From positions 102,156 through 166,155 of the forward strand of contig NZ_AUCT01000001.1 of assembly GCF_000429905.1 (NCBI RefSeq): a stretch of 64,000 nt of DNA, given 5' to 3'. Position numbers and translations under genes: made by a program. The stretch comes from Desulfatibacillum aliphaticivorans DSM 15576. GTDB taxonomy: Bacteria > Desulfobacterota > Desulfobacteria > Desulfobacterales > Desulfatibacillaceae. Below the pieces are notes generated by a model, which was not told where the DNA came from, ran no database searches, and saw nothing but the letters and a program-made list of their open reading frames with translations. Below, in pieces: positions 1-9,093 of the stretch (position 1 is the stretch's first letter; every line of letters begins with the position of its first letter).

Positions 1-4
1 CTGC

Positions 5-32
5 GGAAAAGCCCTGACAGGACGCTTTTTCC
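5..32. terminator. Hairpin at window edge
   Basis: GGAAAAGC pairs with GCTTTTTCC around an inner CCTG/CAGG, giving an A/T-flanked stem-loop that could end a gene lying left of the window. The rest of the first 236 bases shows no supported gene. Confidence 0.35.
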
Positions 33-236
33 AACGTCTTCATGATTGTGTCCCTTTGGTTTGATTGTCTATCAGGCATTGCAATGATAAGTAAAATCAT
101 TTACCATGCCCCAAGCCATCTGACAAGAATAACCACCCACTGGAACAGATTCTTAATAATAATGCAACCGGAAAAAACGACCTCTATTCAGGTTTCCCAT
201 TCCCGTCCGGGCGCAGGGCGGGAGGAGCCCTTGTTC

Positions 237-1127
237 ATGGAAGCGCGCAATCCGGCCATGGACATGCTGCGGGCCATGCGCCCCCATCAGTGGGTGAAGA
301 ATTTTTTGGTCTTTGTACCTGTTTTCACGGGACATCAGGTCTCGCTGTTTAACCTGTCGTCCGGGCTGGCGGCCTTTCTTTGCTTGAGCCTGTGCGCATC
401 GGCCCTGTACCTGATCAACGACGTCCTGGACCTGGAAGCCGACAAAATCCACCCCAAAAAAAAGAACAGGCCCTTCGCCTCGGGCGCCCTGCCCCCCCAG
501 TTCGGGCTGGCCGCCGCCCCCCTGCTGGTATTGGCGGCCCTGGGCTGCGCATTGTGGATGCCCGTCTATTTGGCTGGAACCTTGGTCGTTTACCTGATTC
601 TGGGCCTGAATTACTCCTTGTGGATTAAAAAAATCGCCTTTCTGGACGTCCTGGTCCTGGCGATCATGTATACCTTGAGGATTGTTGCGGGAGGCGCGGC
701 GACCGGCATCCCCATCTCCCTGTGGCTGCTGATTTTTTCCGTACTGTTCTTTACCAGCCTGGCCATGGCCAAACGCTACGTGGAGGCGGCCGCCCTGCCC
801 GGGAGAAACCGGTCCAGGGCCAAGGGCCGGGGCTACAGGGTCGGGGACGAAAAAATCCTGGGCGCTCTGGGCGCCGCCTTCGGCATGGCCTCCATCGCGG
901 TTCTGTGCTTTTACGCAGGAAGCCAAAAGGCGGCGGACTTATACCGGTCGCCCTCCCTGTTATGGGCCGGCTGCGCCCTGCTTCTCCTGTGGCTGGGATT
1001 GCTCTGGACCAAAGCCCGAAAAGGCGCCTTGTCCGACGACCCCATTGTCTTCGCCCTGAAGAACAAAGCCTCCCTGGCTCTCCTTGGCGCCGTGGGCGCG
1101 GTTTTCATTGCGGCGGGGTGGATATGA
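237..1127 (+). CDS. UbiA-family decaprenyl-phosphate phosphoribosyltransferase-like membrane protein
   Basis: Predicted 296-aa integral membrane prenyltransferase. The start at 237 is chosen over an upstream in-frame ATG because GGAGGAG sits 9 bases before it and the protein then begins directly before the conserved RPHQWVKN segment. The acidic motif NDVLDLEAD followed by a basic stretch (HPKKK) is the Mg-prenyl-diphosphate binding motif of the UbiA superfamily. Several hydrophobic helices follow. RPHQWVKN plus NDxxDxxxD resembles the Rv3806c-type enzymes that transfer phosphoribose from PRPP to decaprenyl phosphate. The stop overlaps the next gene's ATG (ATGA), and that gene is a DprE1-like oxidase of the same pathway, which supports this substrate over a quinone or heme substrate. 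Substrate assignment is inference from family and neighbour. Confidence 0.8.
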   Translation: MEARNPAMDMLRAMRPHQWVKNFLVFVPVFTGHQVSLFNLSSGLAAFLCLSLCASALYLINDVLDLEADKIHPKKKNRPFASGALPPQFGLAAAPLLVLAALGCALWMPVYLAGTLVVYLILGLNYSLWIKKIAFLDVLVLAIMYTLRIVAGGAATGIPISLWLLIFSVLFFTSLAMAKRYVEAAALPGRNRSRAKGRGYRVGDEKILGALGAAFGMASIAVLCFYAGSQKAADLYRSPSLLWAGCALLLLWLGLLWTKARKGALSDDPIVFALKNKASLALLGAVGAVFIAAGWI

Positions 1128-2443
1128 CGGCCTGCGAATATCCGTCATGGGGCCGCCTGGACTTCGGCCCGCAACAGGGGGAACGCATTCCTGCAGAAGA
1201 CTTTTCCTTTGACGCCCTGGCGTCTTCGCCGCCCTATTTGCCTTACGGAAACGGACGTTCCTACGGAGATTCCTGCCTCAACGCCCGGGGCGCGCTTCTG
1301 GACTGCCGGGGCCTGAACAAAATCCTCGCCTTTGACGAAAAAACCGGCGTCATCAAATGCCAGGCCGGCGTGTTGCTCTCCCAAATCCTGGACCACGCCC
1401 TGCCCAAAGGGTGGATTTTGCCCGTCACCCCCGGAACCCGGTTCGTCACCATGGGCGGATGCATCGCCAACGACGTGCACGGCAAAAACCACCACCATGC
1501 CGGGACATTCGGGCGCCATGTGCGTTGCTTTGAGCTAAAGCGCTCCAACGGCGAAACGATACAATGCTCGCCGGAGGAAAATCCGGACCTATTCCAGGCG
1601 ACCATAGGCGGCCTGGGCTTGACCGGGCTGATTTCCTGGGCGGAAATCCAGCTTTCCCCCTGCCAAAACCCGGTCATCAATCAGGAAACCGTCAAATTTT
1701 CCGGCCTGGACGGTTTTTTCGACCTGTCAAAGGAGTCTGACGCAAACCACGAGTTCACCGTCGCCTGGGTGGATTGCCTGGCCCGGGGCAGATCCCTGGG
1801 CAGGGGCCATTTCATCCGGGGCAACTATTCCTCGGCCAAGCCCAACAAAAGCGCTGGATCGCGCACCATCCCTATGCCCTTTGATCCGCCCTTCTCCCTG
1901 GTGAACAAGCTCAGCCTCAAGGCCTTCAACAGCCTGTATTACAACAGGCAGACGGCCCCAAAAAAGTCCTGCATTGTCCCATGCCAAACCTTTTTCTATC
2001 CCTTGGACGCCATTGAAAACTGGAACCGGTTGTACGGAAAAAAAGGCTTTTACCAATATCAATGCGTGATCCCTCCCGAAAGCAGCCGGGAAGGCGTGCG
2101 GGAAATTCTGGACAGGATCGCCGCCGCCGGGATAGGATCTTTCCTGGCGGTTTTAAAGAGATTCGGAAACATTACGTCTCCTGGACTTCTGTCCTTTCCC
2201 AGGCCGGGCGTAACTCTGGCATTGGATTTCCCCAACCAGGGGCCTAAAACCCTGGCATTGTTTAATATATTGGATCAGGTCGCCGCGCAGGCGGGCGGAG
2301 CCTTGTATCCAGCAAAAGACGCCCGCATGAGCCCGAAGATGTTCCGTTTGTCATTCCCCGCCCTGGAAAAATTCCTCCCCCATGTGGACCCGGCTTTCAG
2401 CTCCTGTTTTTGGCGCCGGACCAATGAGAGGCGCCAGGAATAA
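1124..2443 (+). CDS. FAD-binding oxidase, DprE1-like (decaprenylphosphoryl-ribose 2'-oxidase type)
   Basis: 439 aa. The start at 1124 overlaps the preceding UbiA gene by ATGA, so the two are translationally coupled. The N-terminal half carries the PCMH/VAO FAD-binding fold: YGNGRSYGDSC near residue 40 is the pyrophosphate loop, and TPGTRFVTMGGCIANDVHGK near residue 105 is the classic second FAD segment. The C-terminal half is a variable substrate domain matching D-arabinono-lactone-oxidase-like proteins. In mycobacteria DprE1 oxidises decaprenylphosphoryl-ribose in the epimerisation to decaprenylphosphoryl-arabinose. Pairing with a phosphoribosyltransferase-like UbiA protein suggests the same here. 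The DprE2 reductase partner is not in this window. An alternative is another sugar-lipid or sugar-alcohol oxidase of the same fold. Confidence 0.82.
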   Translation: MTACEYPSWGRLDFGPQQGERIPAEDFSFDALASSPPYLPYGNGRSYGDSCLNARGALLDCRGLNKILAFDEKTGVIKCQAGVLLSQILDHALPKGWILPVTPGTRFVTMGGCIANDVHGKNHHHAGTFGRHVRCFELKRSNGETIQCSPEENPDLFQATIGGLGLTGLISWAEIQLSPCQNPVINQETVKFSGLDGFFDLSKESDANHEFTVAWVDCLARGRSLGRGHFIRGNYSSAKPNKSAGSRTIPMPFDPPFSLVNKLSLKAFNSLYYNRQTAPKKSCIVPCQTFFYPLDAIENWNRLYGKKGFYQYQCVIPPESSREGVREILDRIAAAGIGSFLAVLKRFGNITSPGLLSFPRPGVTLALDFPNQGPKTLALFNILDQVAAQAGGALYPAKDARMSPKMFRLSFPALEKFLPHVDPAFSSCFWRRTNERRQE

Positions 2444-2488
2444 GATTTACGATTTTAGGTTGAATAATCAATAGATTGGAGGCGATTC

Positions 2489-2941
2489 ATGACGAAGAAG
2501 GCGCAAATGCCTACGTTGCGGCTTTGTGACATTGGAGAGCGCATCGGATTGATCATTGTTTGGAAATCAGGAGTGGTGTACTCGAATCAGACGGGCGGCC
2601 TGGCATGCTTTCTTTCCAAGCAGGAAGGCGTTTTTGTGCCCATCGGAGAAGGCCTGCTTAACCAGGACGAACTCCTTTGGGAGCATTTTACCGGGTCCAA
2701 ATGGTTCGGCGCCTGCATGGACGGCATAGACGAAGAAACCGCCGACTACATTGACGAAGTGCTGGAGCAAAACATAGAGACATCCTGCGTGAAGGTGGAT
2801 AGAAGCCGCCTTGGAAAATCCCACGAAGCCTGGATTTACGTTACGATTGCGGACGACCCCAATTCGGAGGAAAGAAGAATCATCAAAGGATTTGACGGCA
2901 GCCGGGCGATTTTAACCTGGGATAACAGCGAGCTGCCTTAA
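2489..2941 (+). CDS. Hypothetical protein, possibly DUF6210-like
   Basis: 150-aa soluble acidic protein with a good Shine-Dalgarno (GGAGGCG) before ATG 2489. Segments GLIIVWKSGVVYSNQTGGLACF and EGVFVPIGEG resemble what I remember of the DUF6210 family, but I cannot verify this. No signal peptide, transmembrane helix or catalytic motif is visible. It lies 45 bases after the DprE1-like gene on the same strand with no obvious terminator between, so it may be co-transcribed. It converges with the histidine kinase gene on its right. Function unknown. Confidence 0.65.
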   Translation: MTKKAQMPTLRLCDIGERIGLIIVWKSGVVYSNQTGGLACFLSKQEGVFVPIGEGLLNQDELLWEHFTGSKWFGACMDGIDEETADYIDEVLEQNIETSCVKVDRSRLGKSHEAWIYVTIADDPNSEERRIIKGFDGSRAILTWDNSELP

Positions 2942-2969
2942 ATTTAAGAAATTACGATTTCAAATCCGC

Positions 2970-5900
2970 CTACATCACTCCTGCCGAAAGCGCCTCTTTA
3001 ATAGTCTGCGCAAGGACCTGCCGATCCACGGGTTTTTGAAGGAACTTAACCGCCTCAAGCCCCGCTTCCTTCTGAAAAACGCCAGCATCCGCACATCCGG
3101 TGCATAAAATAATAGGGATATCAGGCCGAACGGCCAGGATCTTTTGCGCCAGCACGTCGCCTGTGAGGCCGGGCATGGTCATGTCGGTTAAAATCAAATC
3201 AAAGGAATCCGGATTGTTGCTAAAATGGTCCAGCGCGGCCAGGCTGGATTCCTCCGCATGAACCAGGTATCCGAGCTTTTCCAGGGAGCGCTTGGTCATC
3301 CTAAGAGTCTGGGGCTCGTCATCCACAACTAAAATCCGCTCTTCTTCCCCTTTGGGAGCCTCCTTTACCTCCGGCTTCGCCTTTTCATCACAGGCGCCCG
3401 GAGCGGCGGGAAGATAAACCTCAAACAGGGCGCCCCGGTTCAGTTTGCTGTGTACACGGATTTCCCCTTTGTGGCTTTTCACAATGCTGTGCACCATGGC
3501 CAGCCCCATTCCGGTCCCTTCCCCCACGTCCTTTGTGGTAAAATAAGGCTCGAAAATCCTTTCCGTAACCGCCTTGGACATCCCCGGCCCGGTATCGGAG
3601 ACGGACAACTTCTGATAATACCCTTTAGGCAGATTGGGTGCGAGAGCGCCGCCGTCGCCGTTTAAGCTCACTTTTTGCAGGCGGATGGTCATGACGCCGC
3701 CCATATTTTTCATGGCCTGATAGGCGTTGGTGCACAGATTCATCACCATCTGATGAAGCTGGGAGGAATTGCCGAAAACCCCGCCGTCAGCCTCGGGAAG
3801 CGTTGCTTTAACCTCAATGGTGGAGGGGATGGAGCCTTTTAACAGGCTGAGCGACTCCTTTACCACGGCGCTCAGATCCACTAACGAAGGCGCCTCGGAC
3901 GATCTTCTGCCAAAGGTGAGGATTTGAGAAACCAGTTCCTTGGCCCTGATGGCCGCTCGATTGATTTCGTCCAGAACCTCCGTGGTGGACTCCCGGTCTT
4001 TATGCTCTTCCATGAGCATCTGGGTGTAGCCTATGATGGGGTGCAAAATATTGTTAAAATCGTGGGCGATGCCGCCCGCCAGGGTGCCGATGGCTTCCAT
4101 CTTCCTGGCCTGCAGCAACTGGGCTTCCAGTTCGCTTTTTTCCCGTTCCGCTTTTTTTCGAGCCCGGATGTCCCGTGTGGCGCCTCGAACGCCAACAGGC
4201 TGCCCCTCTTCATTCAATATCCAGTTGGAGGTGACCTCCACATCTATAACGTCCCCGCTTTTGGTGTATTGCTGCAATTCAAGGGTCGCCGGGTATCCGT
4301 TGGAAGCCCGGTCTGACGACAACTCTCGCGCAATGGAGCGCTGCACCTTGGCCCAGGATTCCGGGGTGAGGTATTGGTCCAGGGTCATTTTCATGACCTC
4401 TTCCACCGTGAATCCGCTCATCCTTTCCACCGAGGGGCTTATATAGGTGAAAGCCCCGCCCAGACTCATGGTCCATATAACGTCCGTGGAATTCTCCGCC
4501 AGCAGACGAAATCGGATTTCGCTGTCTTGCAGAGCTTCCTCCGCTCTTTTCCTGTCTTCAATATTGCGAATCGTCCCTGCCGTGCCCGTGGGCCTCCCCT
4601 CTTCGTCGAATAAAAAGGCGGCGGTAATGGAAGCCCGCACAATAGACCCGTCCTTGTCAATAAACTCGGCTTCGTAATCGTTGATCCTTCCCTGACTGAC
4701 TATGGTTTCAAGCCGGTCGTTTCTTTCATCCGGATTGATGGTCAGGGAACGGATGTTTCTGCCGATCAACTCCTCCCGGGTGTACTGGGTTACATAGCGG
4801 ATGGAAGGGCTGACCTCGCGGATGATTCCATCCAGGTCCGCCTCGAAATACACGTCCTGGATGTTTTCATACACCCTCCTGTATTTTTCCTCGCTCTCCC
4901 TCAGGGCCTTTTCCGCAACAATCTGAGCTTCCACATCCCTGGTAATGCCCACCAGACCGACGGGATTCCTATCGTCGTCGTACAAGAAACCCGCCTTGAT
5001 TTCCGTGTGAATAGGCGTACCGTCCTTGCGAATCAACTGGATGATGAGATTGCGCTTCACGTCCCCGTCCGGGAACAACCGGTTCTCTTCAAGGCCGCCC
5101 AACAACTCTTGCTGCACTTGGCCGAAGGCTTCCTCCGTCATGATTTTATAGGCGGACATCCCTATCACTTCGGCCGGCTCAAACCCTAAAAGCCCTTTCA
5201 CCGACGGGCTGGAGTACACAAACCGCATATCCATATCCACCACCCAGACATTGTCCGAGATGTTCTCCGCCAACAGCCTGTAGCGCCTTTCGCTTTCCTC
5301 CAACTGATCCCGAACCACGAGGGCTTCCGCAACCTGATTTCCAAGCTGCCAGGTCATGAACATGACCACGCCCATGAACGAAAACTCGATGATGTAAATG
5401 AAATCGTACAGGCCGAGCCGGACCGCGGAATCGTTGGCGATGCCTACAAAAAAAACCATGAACGAAGCGATCATGGCCAGCCCCTTGCGCAGGCTGCGAT
5501 GCCGCAAATACCAGAAGGTCACCCAACAAAAATATGCGACAAAAAGAACCCGTATCAGATAGCGGAAAGCGCCAAAGGAGCTTAAGGAGAACTCATAAAA
5601 TGTTACAGGCCCAAACCATGGCAGATGAACTTCCTGCAAGACGGGGACCTGCTCCGTCCAAAACAACCCTCCGGGGGCGAAAACCCCGATGATAAAGGCA
5701 ATGGAAAAATAGGCCGTAAAAAAATAAACCGGGCGTTTGTCCGGGTGGCCCGTGTATGTATGAAGATACCAGACCAGGGCCAAACCGCTGGGGGCGAGAA
5801 CGAGCATTCGCAGCTTGAGCCAGTATGTCGCCTGCTCGGGATAGCTCGCATTATATACGTTAAGCGAAATAATGTCGTACAGGACCATCAGGAGGCATAC

Positions 5901-6020
5901 AATGGCGAAGTACAGGTATTCCTTCCGCGCACTTTGCCTGACGTACACCAGGGCGTGAAAAATGGCGGAGCCCATGGTCAGGGCTGCTGCAATCGCAATG
6001 GGCATGGACAAAGGAGACAT
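2970..6020 (-). CDS. Hybrid sensor histidine kinase, 7TM-PAS-PAS-PAS-HisKA-HATPase-REC
   Basis: 1016 aa. Residues 1-230 hold about seven hydrophobic helices of the N-terminal 7TM sensor type. Three PAS domains follow, beginning with similar RYRLLAEN/KYRRVYEN/RFRLLAEN segments (about 246-365, 377-490 and 503-620). The H-box GGIAHDFNNIL has the phospho-acceptor His at about 653. The HATPase domain has an N-box (MNLCTNAYQAM), G1 (DTGPGM) and G2 (GEGTGMGLAM). The C-terminal receiver has VVDDE and a phospho-acceptor Asp at about 946 (LTDMTMPG). This phosphorelay order is usual for hybrid kinases that pass phosphate to a separate Hpt or receiver protein. No DNA-binding output or dedicated regulator lies beside it. 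The gene is divergent from phoB across 288 bases. The stimulus is unknown. Confidence 0.9.
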   Translation of the reverse strand: MSPLSMPIAIAAALTMGSAIFHALVYVRQSARKEYLYFAIVCLLMVLYDIISLNVYNASYPEQATYWLKLRMLVLAPSGLALVWYLHTYTGHPDKRPVYFFTAYFSIAFIIGVFAPGGLFWTEQVPVLQEVHLPWFGPVTFYEFSLSSFGAFRYLIRVLFVAYFCWVTFWYLRHRSLRKGLAMIASFMVFFVGIANDSAVRLGLYDFIYIIEFSFMGVVMFMTWQLGNQVAEALVVRDQLEESERRYRLLAENISDNVWVVDMDMRFVYSSPSVKGLLGFEPAEVIGMSAYKIMTEEAFGQVQQELLGGLEENRLFPDGDVKRNLIIQLIRKDGTPIHTEIKAGFLYDDDRNPVGLVGITRDVEAQIVAEKALRESEEKYRRVYENIQDVYFEADLDGIIREVSPSIRYVTQYTREELIGRNIRSLTINPDERNDRLETIVSQGRINDYEAEFIDKDGSIVRASITAAFLFDEEGRPTGTAGTIRNIEDRKRAEEALQDSEIRFRLLAENSTDVIWTMSLGGAFTYISPSVERMSGFTVEEVMKMTLDQYLTPESWAKVQRSIARELSSDRASNGYPATLELQQYTKSGDVIDVEVTSNWILNEEGQPVGVRGATRDIRARKKAEREKSELEAQLLQARKMEAIGTLAGGIAHDFNNILHPIIGYTQMLMEEHKDRESTTEVLDEINRAAIRAKELVSQILTFGRRSSEAPSLVDLSAVVKESLSLLKGSIPSTIEVKATLPEADGGVFGNSSQLHQMVMNLCTNAYQAMKNMGGVMTIRLQKVSLNGDGGALAPNLPKGYYQKLSVSDTGPGMSKAVTERIFEPYFTTKDVGEGTGMGLAMVHSIVKSHKGEIRVHSKLNRGALFEVYLPAAPGACDEKAKPEVKEAPKGEEERILVVDDEPQTLRMTKRSLEKLGYLVHAEESSLAALDHFSNNPDSFDLILTDMTMPGLTGDVLAQKILAVRPDIPIILCTGCADAGVFQKEAGLEAVKFLQKPVDRQVLAQTIKEALSAGVM

Positions 6021-6237
6021 TAAACAAGACCTTGTTGCAGCACAATCAAGCGCATTTTAAAAAGCATCCAAGGTAAAAACAACCCAAAGAAAGGCCCACC
6101 CTCAGAGCCCGCCTTGCCAAACCTGCACATCGAATCAAAAATGGTTTATAATCATAAACTATCACATTATTTGATCTCCATCAAGAAAACTGCTATTTTC
6201 GGTCCAATGGAAAGCCCAATCAAACCTTTATCAAATC

Positions 6238-6267
6238 CTAACAAAGGCCTAACTTTCGCGTTACATA
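6238..6267 (+). promoter_or_regulatory. Putative Pho box and -10 upstream of phoB
   Basis: Two direct repeats start exactly 11 bases apart (CTAACAAA at 6238, CTAACTTT at 6249), followed by a TACATA -10-like element at 6262. The 11-bp phasing is the hallmark of PhoB half-sites, and the same CTAACAAA unit recurs in phase before pstS. Autoregulation of phoB is inferred. Confidence 0.6.
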
Positions 6268-6308
6268 AATCAGAGGCTGTTTTCATAACCACTTTAAGGT
6301 GAGATGCT

Positions 6309-6995
6309 ATGCCAAAAACAAGTATACTGATTGTAGACGACGAAGAAGACATTTTGGAACTCCTCAAGTTCAACCTGGAACGGGAAGGTTTCAAAATTTT
6401 CTGCGCTGATTCCGGCGAAAAGGCCTTGGAAGCCGTCAAAAACTTTTCCCCGGACCTGGTCCTCCTGGACCTCATGCTGCCGGGAATCGACGGCCTGGAA
6501 GTCGCCAGGGTTCTAAAATCCAAACCCAACACATCCACTATCCCTATCATCATGCTCACCGCCAAGGGAGATGAATCCGACGTGGTCAGGGGGTTGGAGC
6601 TTGGCGCCGACGACTATGTCACCAAACCTTTTTCCCCCAGAGTCATCATTGCAAGGGTCCGGGCCGTCATGCGCAGAAACGCCGCGGAGCCGGACGACGG
6701 GATACAGGCGCGGGAAGTGCATGGAATCAGCATCCATCCCGGACGCAGAGAAGTGGCGGTCAATGGAAAGCAAATCAAGCTGACCATGTCTGAATTCGAC
6801 ATCCTCCATTACCTGGCGCAGAGGCCCGGCTGGGTTTTCACCCGCTCCCAGATCGTTTCCGCCGTTCGCGGCGAAGGCTTCGCCGTCACCGACCGGTCCG
6901 TGGACGTGCAGATCGTCGGCTTGCGGAAAAAGCTGGGAGCCTCCGGAAAAGTCATCGAAACCGTGCGCGGTGTAGGCTACCGCCTGAAAGAATAA
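6309..6995 (+). CDS. phoB: Phosphate regulon response regulator PhoB
   Basis: 228-aa OmpR/PhoB-type regulator. The receiver domain occupies residues 1-120, with acidic pocket DDEED at 10-14, phospho-acceptor Asp54 in LVLLDLMLPG, and the switch Thr and Lys in MLTAKG and DDYVTKPF. The C-terminal winged helix (about 130-228) has the recognition region TDRSVDVQIVGLRKKLG, diagnostic of the family. It sits 4 bases before phoR and upstream of pstSCAB-phoU, so PhoB rather than another OmpR member is the natural assignment. Preceded by 11-bp repeats that look like PhoB sites, implying autoregulation. Confidence 0.93.
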   Translation: MPKTSILIVDDEEDILELLKFNLEREGFKIFCADSGEKALEAVKNFSPDLVLLDLMLPGIDGLEVARVLKSKPNTSTIPIIMLTAKGDESDVVRGLELGADDYVTKPFSPRVIIARVRAVMRRNAAEPDDGIQAREVHGISIHPGRREVAVNGKQIKLTMSEFDILHYLAQRPGWVFTRSQIVSAVRGEGFAVTDRSVDVQIVGLRKKLGASGKVIETVRGVGYRLKE

Positions 6996-6999
6996 CAAC

Positions 7000-8769
7000 A
7001 TGAAAAAAAAACGCCGGTTGTTCCTGCAATTATTTCCCTCGTATCTGATTGTCATCCTGATCTCCATTGTAGCCGTGGCCTGGTACGCTTCCAGCGCCAT
7101 GAGCAAATTCTACCTGAGCAACATGGAGCAGGATTTGATGGCCAGAGCTCAGTTCGTCGAGCCCCAAATAGTCCAACTATTGGACCCGCCGAATCTTGCA
7201 GCCCTTGATAACCTGTGCAAAAGCGTGGGCAGGCGCACCCAAACCCGGATCACCGTCATACTGCCCACGGGCCGGGTGGTGGGCGACTCTGACGAAAATC
7301 CCAAGAACATGGACAATCATGTGGACCGCCCGGAAGTGATCGGGGCGTCCGCGGGCAAGATCACGTCCTCCATCCGATTCAGCCGCACCCTGGATGAAAA
7401 AATGATGTACATGGCCGTCCCCACCAAACAGGAACGCAATACAATCGCAATCATCCGAACGGCCGTCTCGGTCAGTTCCCTGGACGAAGCAGTCTCTGAC
7501 ATCCGGGGAAAAATCGCCGCAGGAGGGCTTATCATCGCATTTTTCGCCGCGATCATCGCCTTGCTCGCCGCCCGGCGCATTACCCGCCCCATCGAACAGA
7601 TGAAAAAATGGTCCGAATCCATCTCCCGGGGCGATTTCAATTTCAGCCCGCCGGAGGCGAAATCCGAGGAAATCGAATCCCTTTCCAAGGCCATGAACCA
7701 AATGGCCAAAGACTTAAAAGGGCGCATTGACTTCATAACCCGGCAAAAAAACCAGATGGAAGCCGTCCTGGCCAGCATGGTGGAAGGGGTGGTCGCCCTG
7801 GACACCGAACAGCGCATTATCGGTATGAATCAGGCCGCAGGACGCATGCTTGCCTGCGATCCTAAAACCGCCGCCGGAAAAACCATCCAGGAAACGGTCC
7901 GCAACACCGATTTCCATGACTTTGTGCTCATGGCTTTCCAAAGCGAAAGCCCCATGGAAGAAGAGCTGGTGCTTTCCGGAAAGCATGAGCGGTATTTCAA
8001 GGTCAGGGGCATGACCCTGAGGGACGCCCAGGCCCAACGCATGGGCGCCCTGGTGGTTCTTAACGACATGACCCAGGTAACCAAGCTGGAAAACATGCGG
8101 CGGGATTTTGTGGCTAACGTGTCCCACGAGATCAAAACCCCCATTACGGCCATCAAGGGATTCGTGGAAACCCTCCTGGACGGCGCCCTGGACGACAAGG
8201 AAAATGCCAAGCGCTTCCTGGAAATCATTTCGCGCCATACGGACAGGCTTAAAGCCATCGTGGAGGATCTGCTGGAGCTTTCCCGCATAGAACAGGCGGG
8301 AGGCCGAGAACTCCCCCTGGAAAAAGCCAGCGTCAAGGAAGCCCTGGAAACCGCCGTGCAAGTCTGCGAGGCCCGGGCGATTTCCGAAAATATCACCGTG
8401 GAAATGGACTGCCCCGATGACCTGACCGCCGTCTTCGACCCCACCATGATCGAACAGGCCGTGGTCAACCTCCTGGATAACGCCGTCAAGTTCAGCGAGG
8501 AGCACGGCGTGGTCCGGGTGGGCGCCAAAGCCCAAGGAGGCGAAGTCCTTATCTGGGTGGAAGACGAAGGCCCCGGCATTTCGGAAGAACACCTCCCCCG
8601 CCTTTTTGAAAGGTTCTACCGGGTGGACAAGGCGCGCAGCCGCAACCTGGGAGGAACCGGCCTGGGCCTGGCCATTGTCAAACACATCATGGCGGCTCAC
8701 AACGGCCATGTTTCCGTGAAAAGCGAAAAAGGACAAGGCGCCGCCTTTACCCTGCACCTCAACCCCTGA
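7000..8769 (+). CDS. phoR: Phosphate regulon sensor histidine kinase PhoR
   Basis: 589-aa membrane kinase. TM1 spans about 10-30, an extracytoplasmic region lies to about 170, and TM2 is at about 175-192. A HAMP linker (ARRITRPIEQMKKW) and a PAS domain (about 250-360) follow. The HisKA H-box is FVANVSHEIKTP with His376. The HATPase domain shows an N-box (VVNLLDNAVKFS), DEGPGI and GGTGLGLAIV. The architecture with an extracytoplasmic domain plus HAMP matches Gram-positive and delta-type PhoR rather than the short enterobacterial form. It starts 4 bases after phoB and is followed by a strong terminator. It senses phosphate sufficiency through the Pst transporter and PhoU encoded just downstream. 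Confidence 0.92.
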   Translation: MKKKRRLFLQLFPSYLIVILISIVAVAWYASSAMSKFYLSNMEQDLMARAQFVEPQIVQLLDPPNLAALDNLCKSVGRRTQTRITVILPTGRVVGDSDENPKNMDNHVDRPEVIGASAGKITSSIRFSRTLDEKMMYMAVPTKQERNTIAIIRTAVSVSSLDEAVSDIRGKIAAGGLIIAFFAAIIALLAARRITRPIEQMKKWSESISRGDFNFSPPEAKSEEIESLSKAMNQMAKDLKGRIDFITRQKNQMEAVLASMVEGVVALDTEQRIIGMNQAAGRMLACDPKTAAGKTIQETVRNTDFHDFVLMAFQSESPMEEELVLSGKHERYFKVRGMTLRDAQAQRMGALVVLNDMTQVTKLENMRRDFVANVSHEIKTPITAIKGFVETLLDGALDDKENAKRFLEIISRHTDRLKAIVEDLLELSRIEQAGGRELPLEKASVKEALETAVQVCEARAISENITVEMDCPDDLTAVFDPTMIEQAVVNLLDNAVKFSEEHGVVRVGAKAQGGEVLIWVEDEGPGISEEHLPRLFERFYRVDKARSRNLGGTGLGLAIVKHIMAAHNGHVSVKSEKGQGAAFTLHLNP

Positions 8770-8807
8770 TTACTCCTTGAGACATACCCGGCTTAGTTTG
8801 CTGAATT

Positions 8808-8836
8808 CAAAACCCCGGCCTCGCCGGGGTTTTTTA
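8808..8836 (+). terminator. Intrinsic terminator after phoR
   Basis: CCCCGGC-CTC-GCCGGGG (8813-8829), a perfect 7-bp GC stem with a 3-base loop, followed directly by a T run. Separates phoBR transcription from pstS. Confidence 0.88.
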
Positions 8837-8877
8837 GTTTAGGCGGCGCCAATTTTTCATCCCCATTATTTTTCCCG

Positions 8878-9008
8878 CTAACAAAGGCCTGAACGCAACA
8901 GAAGAAAATGCAGTTCAAATAGCTGAAATTATACATAAATACTTATAATTTTAATTAATGCAATGCTAATACAACTCTAACAAATCTCTAACAAATGGGC
9001 CGTATATT
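8878..9008 (+). promoter_or_regulatory. Putative Pho boxes and -10 upstream of pstS
   Basis: Three repeats start 11 bases apart: CTAATACA at 8966, CTAACAAA at 8977 and CTAACAAA at 8988. A TATATT -10 follows at 9003-9008, the spacing expected when PhoB replaces the -35. A further CTAACAAA with a weak second half (CTGAACGC, again 11 bases on) lies at 8878. Assignment to PhoB is inferred from the phasing and from recurrence before phoB. Confidence 0.68.
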
Positions 9009-9093
9009 TCGCTTGCTTTGGAACGGTGACACGCCAAAACTTTATTTGGCTTGTAAACTCATCCATCAAAATCACCCAAACGGAGGAACACAG

